A DNA stretch of 64,000 nucleotides from Asterella californica (taxonomy: Eukaryota; Streptophyta; Marchantiopsida; Marchantiales; Aytoniaceae), in the NCBI GenBank assembly GCA_036924285.1, contig JAYKYS010000001.1, positions 25,605,501 through 25,669,500 on the forward strand. The letters are read 5' to 3'. The notes beneath the pieces were generated by a model, which saw nothing but the letters and a program-made list of their open reading frames with translations, did not search any database and was not told the DNA's origin. The position numbers and the translations under genes are program-made. Below are positions 53,697 to 64,000 of this stretch, one piece after another. Positions within the stretch are counted from its first letter, which is position 1. Each line of letters opens with the position of its first letter.

Positions 53697-56330
53697 GTCG
53701 CTTGAGAAGACCTTTCTGGGCTTGTCATAAATTAGGGGAATGGCTGGCTGGAGGGTAACTGCCCTCCCTGTTACATCAGCAGACGTAATCACCGCCCGAA
53801 GTATAATTATTTTTCTGGAGCTCTCTCCTCTCTCACAGACACATATACACAGACACTCATTAAGCAAACATACCTGAAAGAATCTCTAATGCATATTTGA
53901 CAGGGACAAAGCTCATCTAAAAGATGCCGATTATAAAGTCTAATGGACGAACGTGAGGTGCAGGAATCCTAAATCTGAACAAAATTTCTCTTTTGGTGGG
54001 ATTGAATAATTGCACTTGACCGTAGGGAAGATGCTCTTGTCGATGGTTTAACATTCGCTGTGTTGGAAGGAACTGGTCCTGCAGTTCATCCGTAGTGTCA
54101 ACACTGGATTAGGCACCCAAGCTCGCATATCGTTAAACCAACCAACAGTTATTTTCTGGACCTACTCTGCGGCAAGCCATCTGGGAGAACCTTTGGGAAG
54201 GACAACGATACGAAGCCGTTACAATGATTTCATCGTGTTTTCTTTCTATCGTTCCCGTTATCTCCAGGTGTTGCATTAGCTGTACTGGGAGCAGTGCCAG
54301 AGGACATACTGACGGACAGTCAGAGCTCCCTCCCTCCCTCGCTCCCCACCTAGCTCAGACGAAAAGGACGATTATGAGTCTTTCGCATAATTATCGTGCC
54401 CATTGCCCCAGGTGCATCAGTGCCACGGTGCTAGTGCCCATGTTCTGGAATAAAATTGTGTCTCTGACATACACGTCGGGATCCCCTCCATAATTCCAAC
54501 AGCATCTTCTATTTTCCCTGAAAACTGTAGGTTTATCTACCGCCATCCATCTACAGCAAAACACCTGCTGCAGTGAACCAACCCCGGAGAAAGAATTGTC
54601 ACTGGCAAAAGGCAGCAATCAATCAGCCACTCACTCGAGCAATCTTATCCAGCTGTTTCAGAGATTCTTCTTCTCCTTCTTTCTTATTTATCCGTGGCCT
54701 GGGCCATGGACGGATGGATTTCCATAAGCCAGCAGCAATCTCGAATTTGTTGAGACGAGGGGGAAACAATCTGAGGTTGGCTACTCGAGCGCTTCTCGCC
54801 TTGCAGGTTCCACTCCCACTCACAGCAACCAATCCAATCAAATCTAATCCGGAGGTCGGCCGGGCCAACGGAGCATTGGCCCCACATACAAGAAGAAGAA
54901 GAGAAAATTTATAATCAGCTTCAAATACGCTAGCTAGCCATTTCAACGGAGAAACTCTGGCTTGTGTCTGTACTTTCCCGACCGTCATGACTAGGATCCA
55001 AACACAAGCAATCCATATGAACTGTTCCCCCGGCCGAGGTCAATTCTCTAGAGACGCAATTGACAATCCCATCCACTCGTTCTCGTCTAGAACCGAGGAA
55101 AATGGACTCTCTGTCGGCAGGTCTGAGGTCATCCAGGCTTCTCTTCTTCCTTCCATTGGTCGGTCGATCTTTTCCCCTCTTCTTCCTTCCTTCCTTCGTC
55201 TTTACTAGCCAGCCGGTTCCTTGTGTCGTTGGGTCGGGTTGGGTATCTTCTGTCTATCCGTCGTCCTTGAGTCGCTCGTCATATCTCCACATGCTTATAA
55301 AGGCAAATCGTGACACCGAACCTCATTCATGAATTTTCCAACAAGACCGTCAGCTCGTTATGTTCTTCACAGTTGGAAGGAAAGGGAAGTGAAGGAGAGC
55401 AGAGCAGAGGATATGTTATGAGAACGACAGCTCGTTATTTGTTACGCCAAGTGGGTTTCCTTGATTTCCACTTTTCTTCGCTCGCTCGAACGGTCGGTCG
55501 GACGCTTGGCAACCCTACTAGCTACAGTGATAAGAACGGAATGAACGACTGAATGATTCCCCGTCCTCGATCTCGTCCTCTCCATGCTGTTACGGTATCG
55601 TCTATATATCATTACAAGCTTAGGTGCCCTGACTGGCAGATTCCGCCTTTTTCTACCAAACGAGAGCTGCTGCTGTTCATGTTTGCTTGGCAGATGCCAA
55701 GGAGTAGTACAAATACTGTTACCGTCTTATTATCGTCTTATTATCAGTACTATCAATGATATGTGTCAGCGAGCGACTTACTTACGCGAGCAGCCAGCCC
55801 AGCCTCGACTTTTATACTCCTGCAGAAACACTGTTCTCAGGGCCGGCGGGTGGGTGATTGACGATTTGATTCACTTTGGGTAAAACGAATGAATGCGGAG
55901 GGGGAGAAGAGGGCGATAAGCTCCCTCCCTACCTCCCTCGCGCTGACTGACGATTGAGATCACCAAATCCAGAGTTGCTTCGAACAAGCAGATCATGGAA
56001 TGTTCCTTGATCTTCAAAATCTGGGGGATAAACTTTGCTGCAAGAAAAGGGGTTGCTGGTGGGGTGGGGTAGGGTGGGGCGCCCTCAGAGTAATTCCGCA
56101 CAACCTTGTTGCACTGCACCTGGGCGGTACTTCCTGACATAATAAAGTGCGAGAAGATCTACGGTCACAAGAACAGTACTCCTACCTGGATCTCATTTCA
56201 AGCGAAGGTGAACCGAGAGCACTGCTACACTGTAGAGCTAGATTGTGTACTTTTTCTCGTCGTCGTGGCGGAATCTATCACATCGGGCAGAAGACAGACC
56301 TATAGCTTCATATGAGAAAGTTTTGTCGCG
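53697..56330. other. 3' flank and spacer; no gene recognised
   Basis: 3' untranslated region of the upstream gene, then CT-rich spacer. An aataaa word at about 54,450 and a cttataaagg word at about 55,295 are possible but unsupported signals. Open frames here are short and without motifs. Confidence 0.35.
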
Positions 56331-56338
56331 GTGCTGGT

Positions 56339-56357
56339 CCCCCCCCCCCCCCCCCCC
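56339..56357. repeat. poly-C run
   Basis: Nineteen consecutive C residues. The length may be imprecise in the assembly. Confidence 0.9.
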
Positions 56358-56997
56358 AATTCGTGCTGGTGTACTGTGTATCTTATCCATTCTTCCTAGC
56401 TACGCACAAACAAAAGCATTAACGCAATGCATAAACAAGTTTTGGAGGTGATGGCCTTGTCTGAACTTCCGGCCACCCACATCCCACCTGTCTGGGGGCG
56501 AGAGAAAGGGAAAAAAGGAATGTACGGATGATAAACAACAGAACTAATGGCACGGCACTATACCACTTCTTACTTCACTTCAGCATACTGTAAACCTTTT
56601 TCGCTCGTCTGTCTGCCTTGCAAGCAAGAAAGGCATGCTTCAACTTAAACATGCATCCAAAACCCACCACGGAGCGGAGAAGCACAAAAGGATAACGTAA
56701 ATATACTTTAGTTCTTTTATCGATGAGAGGGTACTTTGGAAAAAAGTCTTGACAAACTTAACAATGTGTACATACAAGCACGAAAGTAGTCTGAAAATCT
56801 GGAAACCGACAGAAAACGCGAAAGTCTGGAAACAGACGCATGAAAATCTGAAAACCGGCAAGAAAACGTGGGGACGTCCGTCTAGAAAACATGTGTACCA
56901 AAAATTGCCTCCAAAAGATTTGTAAGTTCAAAACTAGAGTTCAGAAAAGTACATACAAGAGCATGTAGAAAGCTGCTCTGTTTCGAGTTTATTATAA

Positions 56998-57040
56998 TTT
57001 GTGACCAAAACTCTTCCACGAGGAAGGTTTTGGTCACAAA
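56998..57040. other. perfect inverted repeat (14 bp plus 5 bp stem)
   Basis: TTTGTGACCAAAAC at 56,998-57,011 pairs fully with GTTTTGGTCACAAA at 57,027-57,040. Inside, CTTCC (57,013-57,017) pairs with GGAAG (57,022-57,026) around a four-base ACGA loop, with a single bulged T. A 43-base hairpin or cruciform. Confidence 0.85.
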
Positions 57041-57472
57041 CTGAAGTTACTCCCCCTCTTCCATCCCGAAAGGAGAGGTGAATAAAATAACACGCTTAAT
57101 GATTTATCCGTCAGCGCTGTCATGTTCTCTTTCTAGATCTACACCCATAAACTGCTGGTGCAACTTCTTCGCAGGGTTAAAGTTATAAACACTAACCTAG
57201 CGAGGGCTATTGTTTCTCCTCTTCCTGCTGCTATTGCACTATCCTTTATCAACGACAGCTTGCCCGTTTGCTCCCCCTTCCCCTCTTCTTCCCGGTGGTC
57301 GGTGGCACACTCCAACATACATTTTTGTGTCTCGAAGAATGAAATGAACACAACATAAGACGTGTGATAAGACGGAGCTCAAGAACCGAAGTAACAGAAG
57401 AGGTTACTGTTGTTTTTAGACAGCCCATTACTTAGGCACCAAAGCTACCCGTGCGTGATTGTCCCCGAGGTG

Positions 57473-57509
57473 GTTCTAGTGGCGCGCTCCCGAGCGGTGC
57501 CACTAGAAC
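57473..57509. other. perfect inverted repeat (11 bp plus 5 bp stem)
   Basis: GTTCTAGTGGC at 57,473-57,483 pairs with GCCACTAGAAC at 57,499-57,509. Within it CGCTC and GAGCG pair around a two-base CC tip, giving an almost fully paired 37-base hairpin. It is GC-rich compared with its surroundings. Confidence 0.85.
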
Positions 57510-58945
57510 GAGTTCATTTCTTAGCTCCATGTGAAGCCCATATGAATTTGTCGTGATACTATCTATAGCTCACTGATACTGTATATACCACACGATGCGA
57601 CTACAGCTATTCATCGATTGTATCATACTCATGGTTCTAGTATGGTTCATGTCTGCCTACGAAGGAGTTAGGGCCTGAGTGTCTCTCAATCATCTCGTTG
57701 AGTTACCTTGTGTGTCGGAATCTTCTTTATCATCGTACCCGGAAGAATGTGACAGTCTACACAAACTAGTGTTAATCTAGGTACCACCAGTTCTACGACC
57801 AGTCATGCTCAGCCTGTTCGCAGTCCTACTTAGGTTCACAACAGTTAATTTCAATGTAGACCAAGAGAAAGCCTCTGGCGGTGGGAGACTCCGTCCTCCC
57901 GAGAGTTCGAGAACGAAGATCTAAACTCTCTCAAGAATATAAATCAATGCCCGATCACATCACATCATCGATCGAATCCCTAGAGCACTTCCATTCTCCA
58001 CCAAGGAACCCAACGTGCGGACCGTGACTAGTAACATTCATATCCAGCGACGAGAAAGTCGACAGTAATGAGAAACACAACGAAACGCTCGCGCACACAC
58101 AGAGAGAGAGAGGGAAAGCAGAGACGAAAGGAAAGATAGTCACCTGAAATGAACATCGCATTTCAATTCAAGCGTCGTAATTAAACTTATGTATGGACAA
58201 GCCCGCCTTCCGTATGTACAAGGGTGACATCGTAAGCTTGAAAGGGAAGGGGGTCGAGGTACAGTGGCTAACTCAGAAAACTAGACTCTAGGAGTATCTA
58301 CGCGTGACAGAACCCCAACCATATTTTCTCCCGAGTTAACTGCGCCGGAGACAAACACTAAAACCAGAGCTGCGTAGAGGAGCGGTATCTAGATCAAGCG
58401 TCCTTGTTGATGATGATGAATCATTCTAACTGATTAACTGATCTTGGGATAAATGTTTAAGGTAAAAAAACTCTTCTCGTGTTGTTGATTGCAACACTGG
58501 TCAGTCGACCTACACAAATGTGTACTCGACTTGCATAGAAAAAATCCTCAGTGGATGAAAGAAAACCAGCTCCCTCAATCGAAAGTGAACACTGGCCGGG
58601 GGAAACTCAAATATGAGCACGCCTCTCCGCTCTGGTGTGTGTGCTCTGGCTCGTTCATGCAGTCTGCCCACGGAGAAACGCAGCCATGTCGGGAGATACA
58701 GCAGTAGTAGCGGCGGCGGTGGCAGCGGCAGGAGCAGCGAGCTTCTATCTACATTGACTAGAAAGGAAGAAAAAGCAACCATGATCGAGCACCATCCACC
58801 AAACTTGCGCCGAATTCAACACTCCGATCCCCACACTCAATCGTGTTAAAGAGATATCCTGAAAGACGCAAGAAAGCAGATGGGGCGGGGCGTGGCCTAT
58901 TCTTCTATCAAAACCAGCCTCGGCCTCCCTTCTCGTGTCGCGGAC
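57510..58945. other. 3' flank of the bHLH gene
   Basis: No coding gene recognised. Contains an ACAC/AGAG microsatellite near 58,095-58,115. A GGC/AGC-rich stretch at 58,700-58,745 is probably in or near the 3' untranslated region of the minus-strand gene. Confidence 0.35.
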
Positions 58946-60493
58946 TCAGTGACAGAATTGCTCCCTGTAAACATCGGGGAACTTGATCGCTGATTGTCCA
59001 AGACCGGCTCCGTACATGCCGTGGTCAGGAGCGACGCCTGGAGCGATTTGAGACACGGTGGAGCAATCGCCCTGGACGGGGCGGACGGGCATATAGTAAG
59101 CAGCAGCAGGAAACTGCATGCGGGGGTCGAAACCTGCAGTGCCGCAGGACTCGAGAGTTTGCACCTGCAGCTTGAGATATTTCACGTACGAAATAGCCTC
59201 GTCCAGCATGGATGCGGTGTCCATCTTCGTTCCTCCTGGAACCAATCTCTGCAGGACCCGAATCCGGTCGCTAATTCTCTCCCTCCGGTGCCGAGCAGCC
59301 ACACTTTGAGGATCCTTCGATATTTTCACGTTCCGTCGCTTGGGTCTCGAGTTCTCGATTTCTCTAATGTCGACATTCACAAGGGATGGGAAATTGGCCC
59401 CGAAGAGGAATTGATGAGGAGCCATGAACGGAGCCTTGGCAGAAGTCGCAGAAGGTCCTGGGGCTTTGGTCAGATCAGCTGGTGACCCAAGGCTGCTGAG
59501 GGTTGGATGCTGTGGCAACTGATAAACATTGGACGCAGTGCTGCTTCTGATGAGGAAAGGAGGAGGAGGAGAAAGAGGAGGAGTGGGGGGATTCACATTC
59601 ATCCCATTCAGATTAGGTACCAGAAAAGGGACTTGAAGAGCAGCGGGCGACGTTGGAGACGACGGCGGGCTGGGTTTTAATCTCTTAGTGCTCCAATTTT
59701 CGTTCCCATCCACACCTGGAGCTTCGTGCTTCCACTTCAATTCCATGCTCGACGGGGTTAGCTGAATATCGTTCTGCTGCTTCACATCCTGCAGCTGATC
59801 ATGAGGCTGCACCAGGACAATGTTGCCGTCGTTCCCGAGCTGCAACTTGGCGGTTGGCGAGTTCTTCTGCTCTTCATCCGCCCCCAATGCTAACGTCTGA
59901 TCGACCAGACGGCTCTCCAGCTCCACAAGTGGGCTGTCCAAGCCGCAACTTCTAACCTGATCGGTGGATAGAGTGCTACCTTCGGAGCAAGTCGAAGGGA
60001 GAGCTATGGTAAGCCTCGGCAGCAGCCGAGGGGAGTTGAGCGTAAAACTGGAAACTGAAGGCAGCTCCACACTGGTGGAGCTGCCATCGACATACACATC
60101 ATCCTCTCCTAGACCGTCGCTTCTGGAACTGACAGTGCTGCTCGCTGGCAGACCCCCATCGAACGAACTGTCATCGGAAATTTCCGACGAGAACCGGCAC
60201 AGTCCCGCAGGTTTGCAGCTCTGTGCTGGCAATTCGCTCTTGAATTCCTCTTGGCGAGTATGAGGATTCCAACTGCTGTATGGCAACCGCCACACACTCT
60301 CCAACTCAGACGATGGCGTGTTCAAACCCAAGGAGGAGTCGTCGAGAATATTATCCGAGTACTGATTGCGCTGTGTGGAGGTGACAGTGGAAAACCCACA
60401 TTTGGCGACCTGATCCATGCCCACCAGTTCCATGGAGTCGGGAGTGCTAGTGAAAGGTTGATTGTACTTGCCGGACTGGTCCATAACCTGCAT
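58946..60493 (-). CDS. bHLH transcription factor, HECATE/INDEHISCENT type (subfamily VIIIb)
   Basis: Single-exon gene on the minus strand; the ATG at 60,493 gives 515 residues. A frame opening one codon earlier uses TTG and is less likely. The C-terminal third carries a nuclear-localisation-like RPKRRNVK (about 384-391) and the bHLH domain (about 395-449; genome 59,314-59,150): basic region [18 protein letters not shown], helix 1 VLQRLVPGG, loop and helix 2 [25 protein letters not shown]. Ala replaces the usual Glu of the basic region (AARHRRER), as in the known HEC/IND group, so E-box binding may need a partner. The long N-terminus is Ser/Pro-rich and disordered-looking ([11 protein letters not shown]), the C-terminal tail short. 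Known relatives control reproductive and meristem development in flowering plants; the role here is open. Intronless structure also fits the HEC group. Confidence 0.93.
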   Translation of the reverse strand: MQVMDQSGKYNQPFTSTPDSMELVGMDQVAKCGFSTVTSTQRNQYSDNILDDSSLGLNTPSSELESVWRLPYSSWNPHTRQEEFKSELPAQSCKPAGLCRFSSEISDDSSFDGGLPASSTVSSRSDGLGEDDVYVDGSSTSVELPSVSSFTLNSPRLLPRLTIALPSTCSEGSTLSTDQVRSCGLDSPLVELESRLVDQTLALGADEEQKNSPTAKLQLGNDGNIVLVQPHDQLQDVKQQNDIQLTPSSMELKWKHEAPGVDGNENWSTKRLKPSPPSSPTSPAALQVPFLVPNLNGMNVNPPTPPLSPPPPFLIRSSTASNVYQLPQHPTLSSLGSPADLTKAPGPSATSAKAPFMAPHQFLFGANFPSLVNVDIREIENSRPKRRNVKISKDPQSVAARHRRERISDRIRVLQRLVPGGTKMDTASMLDEAISYVKYLKLQVQTLESCGTAGFDPRMQFPAAAYYMPVRPVQGDCSTVSQIAPGVAPDHGMYGAGLGQSAIKFPDVYREQFCH

Positions 60494-61200
60494 CAAGCGA
60501 GCAAGACACGACCCACTGCTGTTCGACCCTGCCCTTACAATCTGGATTGGACGTGAATCTCCCCAGAACCATCAAACTCCTGCGACGATCGTGGCTTGAA
60601 ATCCTCGATTTCCTACACTTGAATCAAACCTCTGTGGGACTCGTCTACCAAGTAAGCTCGATAATGGTGTCGACAGCCAGAATGTATAATGTCATGCAAT
60701 GCTGCGTTTGCTTTTCCTCTCTCACAGATTATCCTACACTTACGCACAAACTCCTGGCGATCGTCTTCTCTTCTCTTCTCTCTCTCTCTCCCTTTCGCTC
60801 GCTCTGTCTCTCGCCGAGGTGTGTCTCAAAACTTAAGGTCTCACTCAAGTTTAGGTATGTTCCTTCCCTCCTTAAGAAAGCTTCTCGTCCCCGCTTTACA
60901 CTTGGCCTAACTCCTACCCTACGCGAAAACGAGCCCAGCCGGAGATTTCAACCTTCCGTCCTTTAGTCGGGGACTTTTGATTCTAGGACTTTCTCTCCTC
61001 TTCGGCTGCCAGTCTTGCCTCGACTGTACTGTAGTTGCATGCCTTCCTTCCTTCAGGATCACAGAGAGGAGAGAGGAGGGCCGGGCTTTGATGAGATGCA
61101 ACTTCGGAGAATCAAAAGCTGATCGCAGGACTGGTTTCGGGCGTGGAACGAACAGTCTCTTTTATGCTGCCTTGCAACAAAGTAAAGTACAGTTCCGTAG
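60494..61200 (-). promoter_or_regulatory. 5' leader and proximal promoter of the bHLH gene
   Basis: A GA-rich tract on the minus strand (CT-rich at 60,760-60,815 on plus) is typical of long plant 5' leaders. A cataaaag word at about 61,166-61,159 (minus) is a possible TATA box, giving a leader of roughly 600 bases. No experimental support can be read from sequence. Confidence 0.35.
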
Positions 61201-62609
61201 AGGCTGAAGGTGCTGAAGGCACTTCCACAAGCTGCCGAAGGTCCGTGCCGGAGCCTCTACCGAGCGGCCTGAGAAGAAGAATCGCCTTATGAAGATCGGC
61301 TGAGAAGGTCACCACGCACACGTGTAACGTTCAAGATAATTGGCTACCGTTTCAGTAAGTCAGAATGATCTGTTTCGGAAAGTTAAGTACATGTAAAACT
61401 TTCCGGGAGAATCTTATTCTCACACTATCTCTGGTTGTTTACTTGATTCTGTTCTGTCAACTCTGTTTCCACGCTTTTTGCACTCGGTAAAATATTTGAC
61501 GTGTCATCGTCGATCTTAGAAGACATCAGATCTGACGTCGTTATTTTAATTCCTATAGTAGAAGAATACTTTCGATGTTTTATCCTTCCAGATCCAGATG
61601 AAGTTTATATAATGTTTAAACCTTCTGTTTCTATGAAGTTAATATGTATTGTTTAGCCTTTTGATGCTATTGGGGTAGAACTCACTCAAGTTAATACACT
61701 GAAGACCACGTTGAAGAGATGATATTGATGATATTGATAATATTTAATAGTTTCATCGAATCTAATAAAAAAAGATAATATCATGATGATGAGAATTCAT
61801 ATGAATGAGAATATCAGAAGGATGAAATGATTTAACTGTATCTCGAGAGCACAAGCTCTAGAGAAACGAATAAGCAAAATGTTTATAACAACGGTGTGAG
61901 AGCTCGGACTCCAAACCGTCTGTCTATGATCTACCTCTGAGTCAAAAGATCTTCCTTGTTGGAAATGCCCAACAAAGAGTACAAGGCCCTTCTTATAACC
62001 GGGTGTCTGAAAGAAAAAACCAAAAAAACAAAACAGGGGAAGTCGTGACCGGGATCATAAACGACCTTGAACCAAGAAGGTAATAATGTCTAACTGTCAT
62101 ATGTATTACATGAGTCCTATAAGAGAATATCCTTCCCCATTGCCTTGTACACTGAATTTCGTTTTCTCTTATCGGAAAATGTTTAACGGTTATAAAAGTT
62201 TATTTTACTAAACTATTATAGAAAATTAAGTTAATTTATAAATGTTATATGTTAGTCAATTCTGGAGTAGCCAACTCATCTGGAAAGAACGCATAAGTGA
62301 AGAGCGGGCTGCTGCACTCTTGGGGGTATAAGTCCGGAGTATTTGTCAAGTAGCGCAGTATTACCGAACATTATTTAGTGTACACCTCATGTACAAACCT
62401 CCTCCCAAATATGAAAAAAGGCTTTAACTGCATCGCCGTTCTTAATCTTCCTAAATAGCATGATCCACCCAAATCTGTTGAGTGACTGTATTTTTTATTT
62501 CGGGACGGTCAGACGTCCTTTAATTTAAACATGGATCTTTTTAATTCAAGTGAGAGTGCTTTATCATTAATCATCTCAACATATCCGTCCGAGAATTTTT
62601 TATTCCTTT
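61201..62609. other. AT-rich spacer
   Basis: No gene recognised. Short repeats of gatgatattgat type near 61,720-61,750. Confidence 0.35.
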
Positions 62610-63030
62610 CTGTTCTCCTAAGGGTACTACTCGGGAAGGTAAAAGATTTCCTTTTATCTCTCGGACAGGTTTATGTACTCTGACGTATTCGTCCGAAGTT
62701 GACCTGATTATCGACGTGTGAATTTCCAAGAGGAAACCTCTTGGGGGAGGTAACGATTCTTTTTTATCTCATGAGCAGGTTTATGTACTTGGACATATTC
62801 GTCCATGATCGACCTGATTACCAGCCCGTGGACTTCTCAGAGGAAACCTCTTGGGGAGGTAAGAGATTCATTTTTACCTTCCGGGCAGATTTCTATACTC
62901 GGGTGTATTCGTCCGAGGTTAACTTGATTACCGGCGCGTGGATTCTCTAGAGGAAACCTCTCGAGGTTTCTATACTCAGACGTATTTGCTCGAGGTTAAT
63001 ATGATTATCGGCTCGTGGATTATCACATAG
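62610..63030 (+). repeat. 110-bp minisatellite with a conserved hairpin in each unit
   Basis: Unit landmarks caggtttatgtact recur at 62,666, 62,776 and 62,886 (the last diverged), with a shortened fourth unit from about 62,963. Each unit includes gaggaaacctc, which folds into a hairpin; the best is CCAAGAGG-aaa-CCTCTTGG at about 62,727-62,745. The 110-bp period is not a multiple of three, so open frames here are incidental. Confidence 0.8.
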
Positions 63031-64000
63031 ACTCAACCGATCTAAAATATTGTACTGATGTTTTAAACAAGTTGTCATCTATTTATAAATATCTTTAAAC
63101 CAAAGAATCATTTTATCACATTTTATCAATATATTTTGTGGTAATTGTCCTATACATACGACAAGCCTTGTAGGTGGTAGTAATATTGAGTCTGATGATT
63201 GTAATTCTATCAATCTTTGAGAGATATGAATATAATGCTTGTTATAATAAGAAACCAATTACCTTGGATAAGTAACCGCATGTGACACCCCTTAATGTTA
63301 ATTGGTGAGATGTAATGCAGTCCCAAGTTTGGAAAGAATTGAAAGTGGAAACTGCAATCAACAAGAATAGTTCGTTGTTGTGAAGAAACATAAACTATAA
63401 TATTCACTTATTTATTTTAAAAGAGAAAGTGATATTCTTCATTTTAATCTTCTCGAGAATCAAATTATACTTTAGTTTTAGTTGATGCTTGTTGTACAAA
63501 CAACGTATTTCCATCCGATCAAATAACGAAGTTGAAATTCTACCAACATAAGACATCACAAACTCTCGATGACAAGAATAGAGAATATTTGTGTAACTTG
63601 ATCGAGAGTTGTGCATGTTGCATGTCGAGTGGTCAAGCTCGAATGCACGAAGCTGGTGAAACTAAAACTGGAAGATGAGAGTCTCAAGGTAGAGCTAGAA
63701 GCGTGTTGTAAGCGTTAAGTGAGTGGTGATCACAAACAAGAGAGAGAGAGAGGGCTTGATTACTATGCGTCCACCGAGAACCTCATTGTTTAATTATTAA
63801 TATGATCCCAAATTGTAAAGAAAAATCTGATGACACTAGCACATTACTTTGATCTCGTGTCACAACACTGCAGTTCACTTAATCTTTCTGAGTGGTGATG
63901 CTAATGGTTAGTTGTAGTGTCATGTCCCCTGAATTAATTAGACAATATCTCTAGAATTTCTAAGTGGAATCAATTTGGTTCTACAGATTATCGTGTGGAT
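63031..64000. other. AT-rich spacer at the right edge
   Basis: No gene recognised on either strand. A short GA microsatellite lies near 63,740. Confidence 0.35.

Noticed and set aside
54573..55883. Several overlapping 70-120-codon frames in the CT-rich spacer
   Set aside because: They overlap on both strands, are low in complexity and show no motif; long frames are expected in such base composition.
58994..59485. 163-codon plus-strand ORF opposite the bHLH domain
   Set aside because: It is the antisense shadow of a strongly conserved coding region.
62741..62950. 69-codon ORF in the right-hand minisatellite
   Set aside because: The 110-bp period is not a multiple of three, so the frame is not kept between units.

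Overview
This window looks like the nuclear genome of a land plant, probably a non-seed plant such as a bryophyte; the exact lineage is inferred and not proven. The evidence is a HECATE/INDEHISCENT-type (subfamily VIIIb) bHLH gene, a spliced nuclear gene for a plastid-targeted membrane protein, and a dense pile of plant-type Ty3/gypsy retrotransposons, tRNA-derived SINE-like sequences and minisatellites.

Layout. Bases 1 to about 46,400 are almost entirely retroelements nested in one another. Element A (about 602-7,805) keeps an LTR end, primer site, gag, protease, RT, RNase H and integrase, but no 3' LTR. It runs directly into the RT/RNase H of a second lineage (B-1). B-1 is split by a young, nearly complete element C (8,782-18,857), which has two 2,033-bp LTRs and a 4-bp target duplication (GCGG). 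B-1 then resumes with its integrase and LTR. Next comes a decayed A-type gag (D2), itself split by a solo LTR (21,488-23,424). On the minus strand (26,878-29,853) lies a gypsy remnant carrying gag, protease and a decayed cytosine-5 DNA methyltransferase domain. From 30,640 to 37,085 there is a large inverted repeat whose arms each carry an unknown ORF. It encloses a second broken B element, and its left arm was split by a solo LTR that holds a SINE-like segment. More RT and LTR debris follows to about 46 kb.

From about 47 kb the DNA changes to AT-rich spacer and then to ordinary gene territory. A five-exon gene (50,394-53,696, +) encodes a plastid membrane protein of 396 residues. A roughly 5-kb spacer holds two strong hairpins. 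An intronless bHLH gene (60,493-58,946, -) follows. The right end is AT-rich DNA with a 110-bp minisatellite.

The two most unusual systems are (1) a methyltransferase domain inside a retrotransposon, and (2) a pair of small ORFs, each one copy of the same repeated domain, found in five LTR copies and sitting in two different positions within the LTR. Almost every retroelement frame carries TGG-to-TGA or CGA-to-TGA nonsense changes, as expected of methylated, silenced DNA. The two host genes do not appear to be functionally linked.
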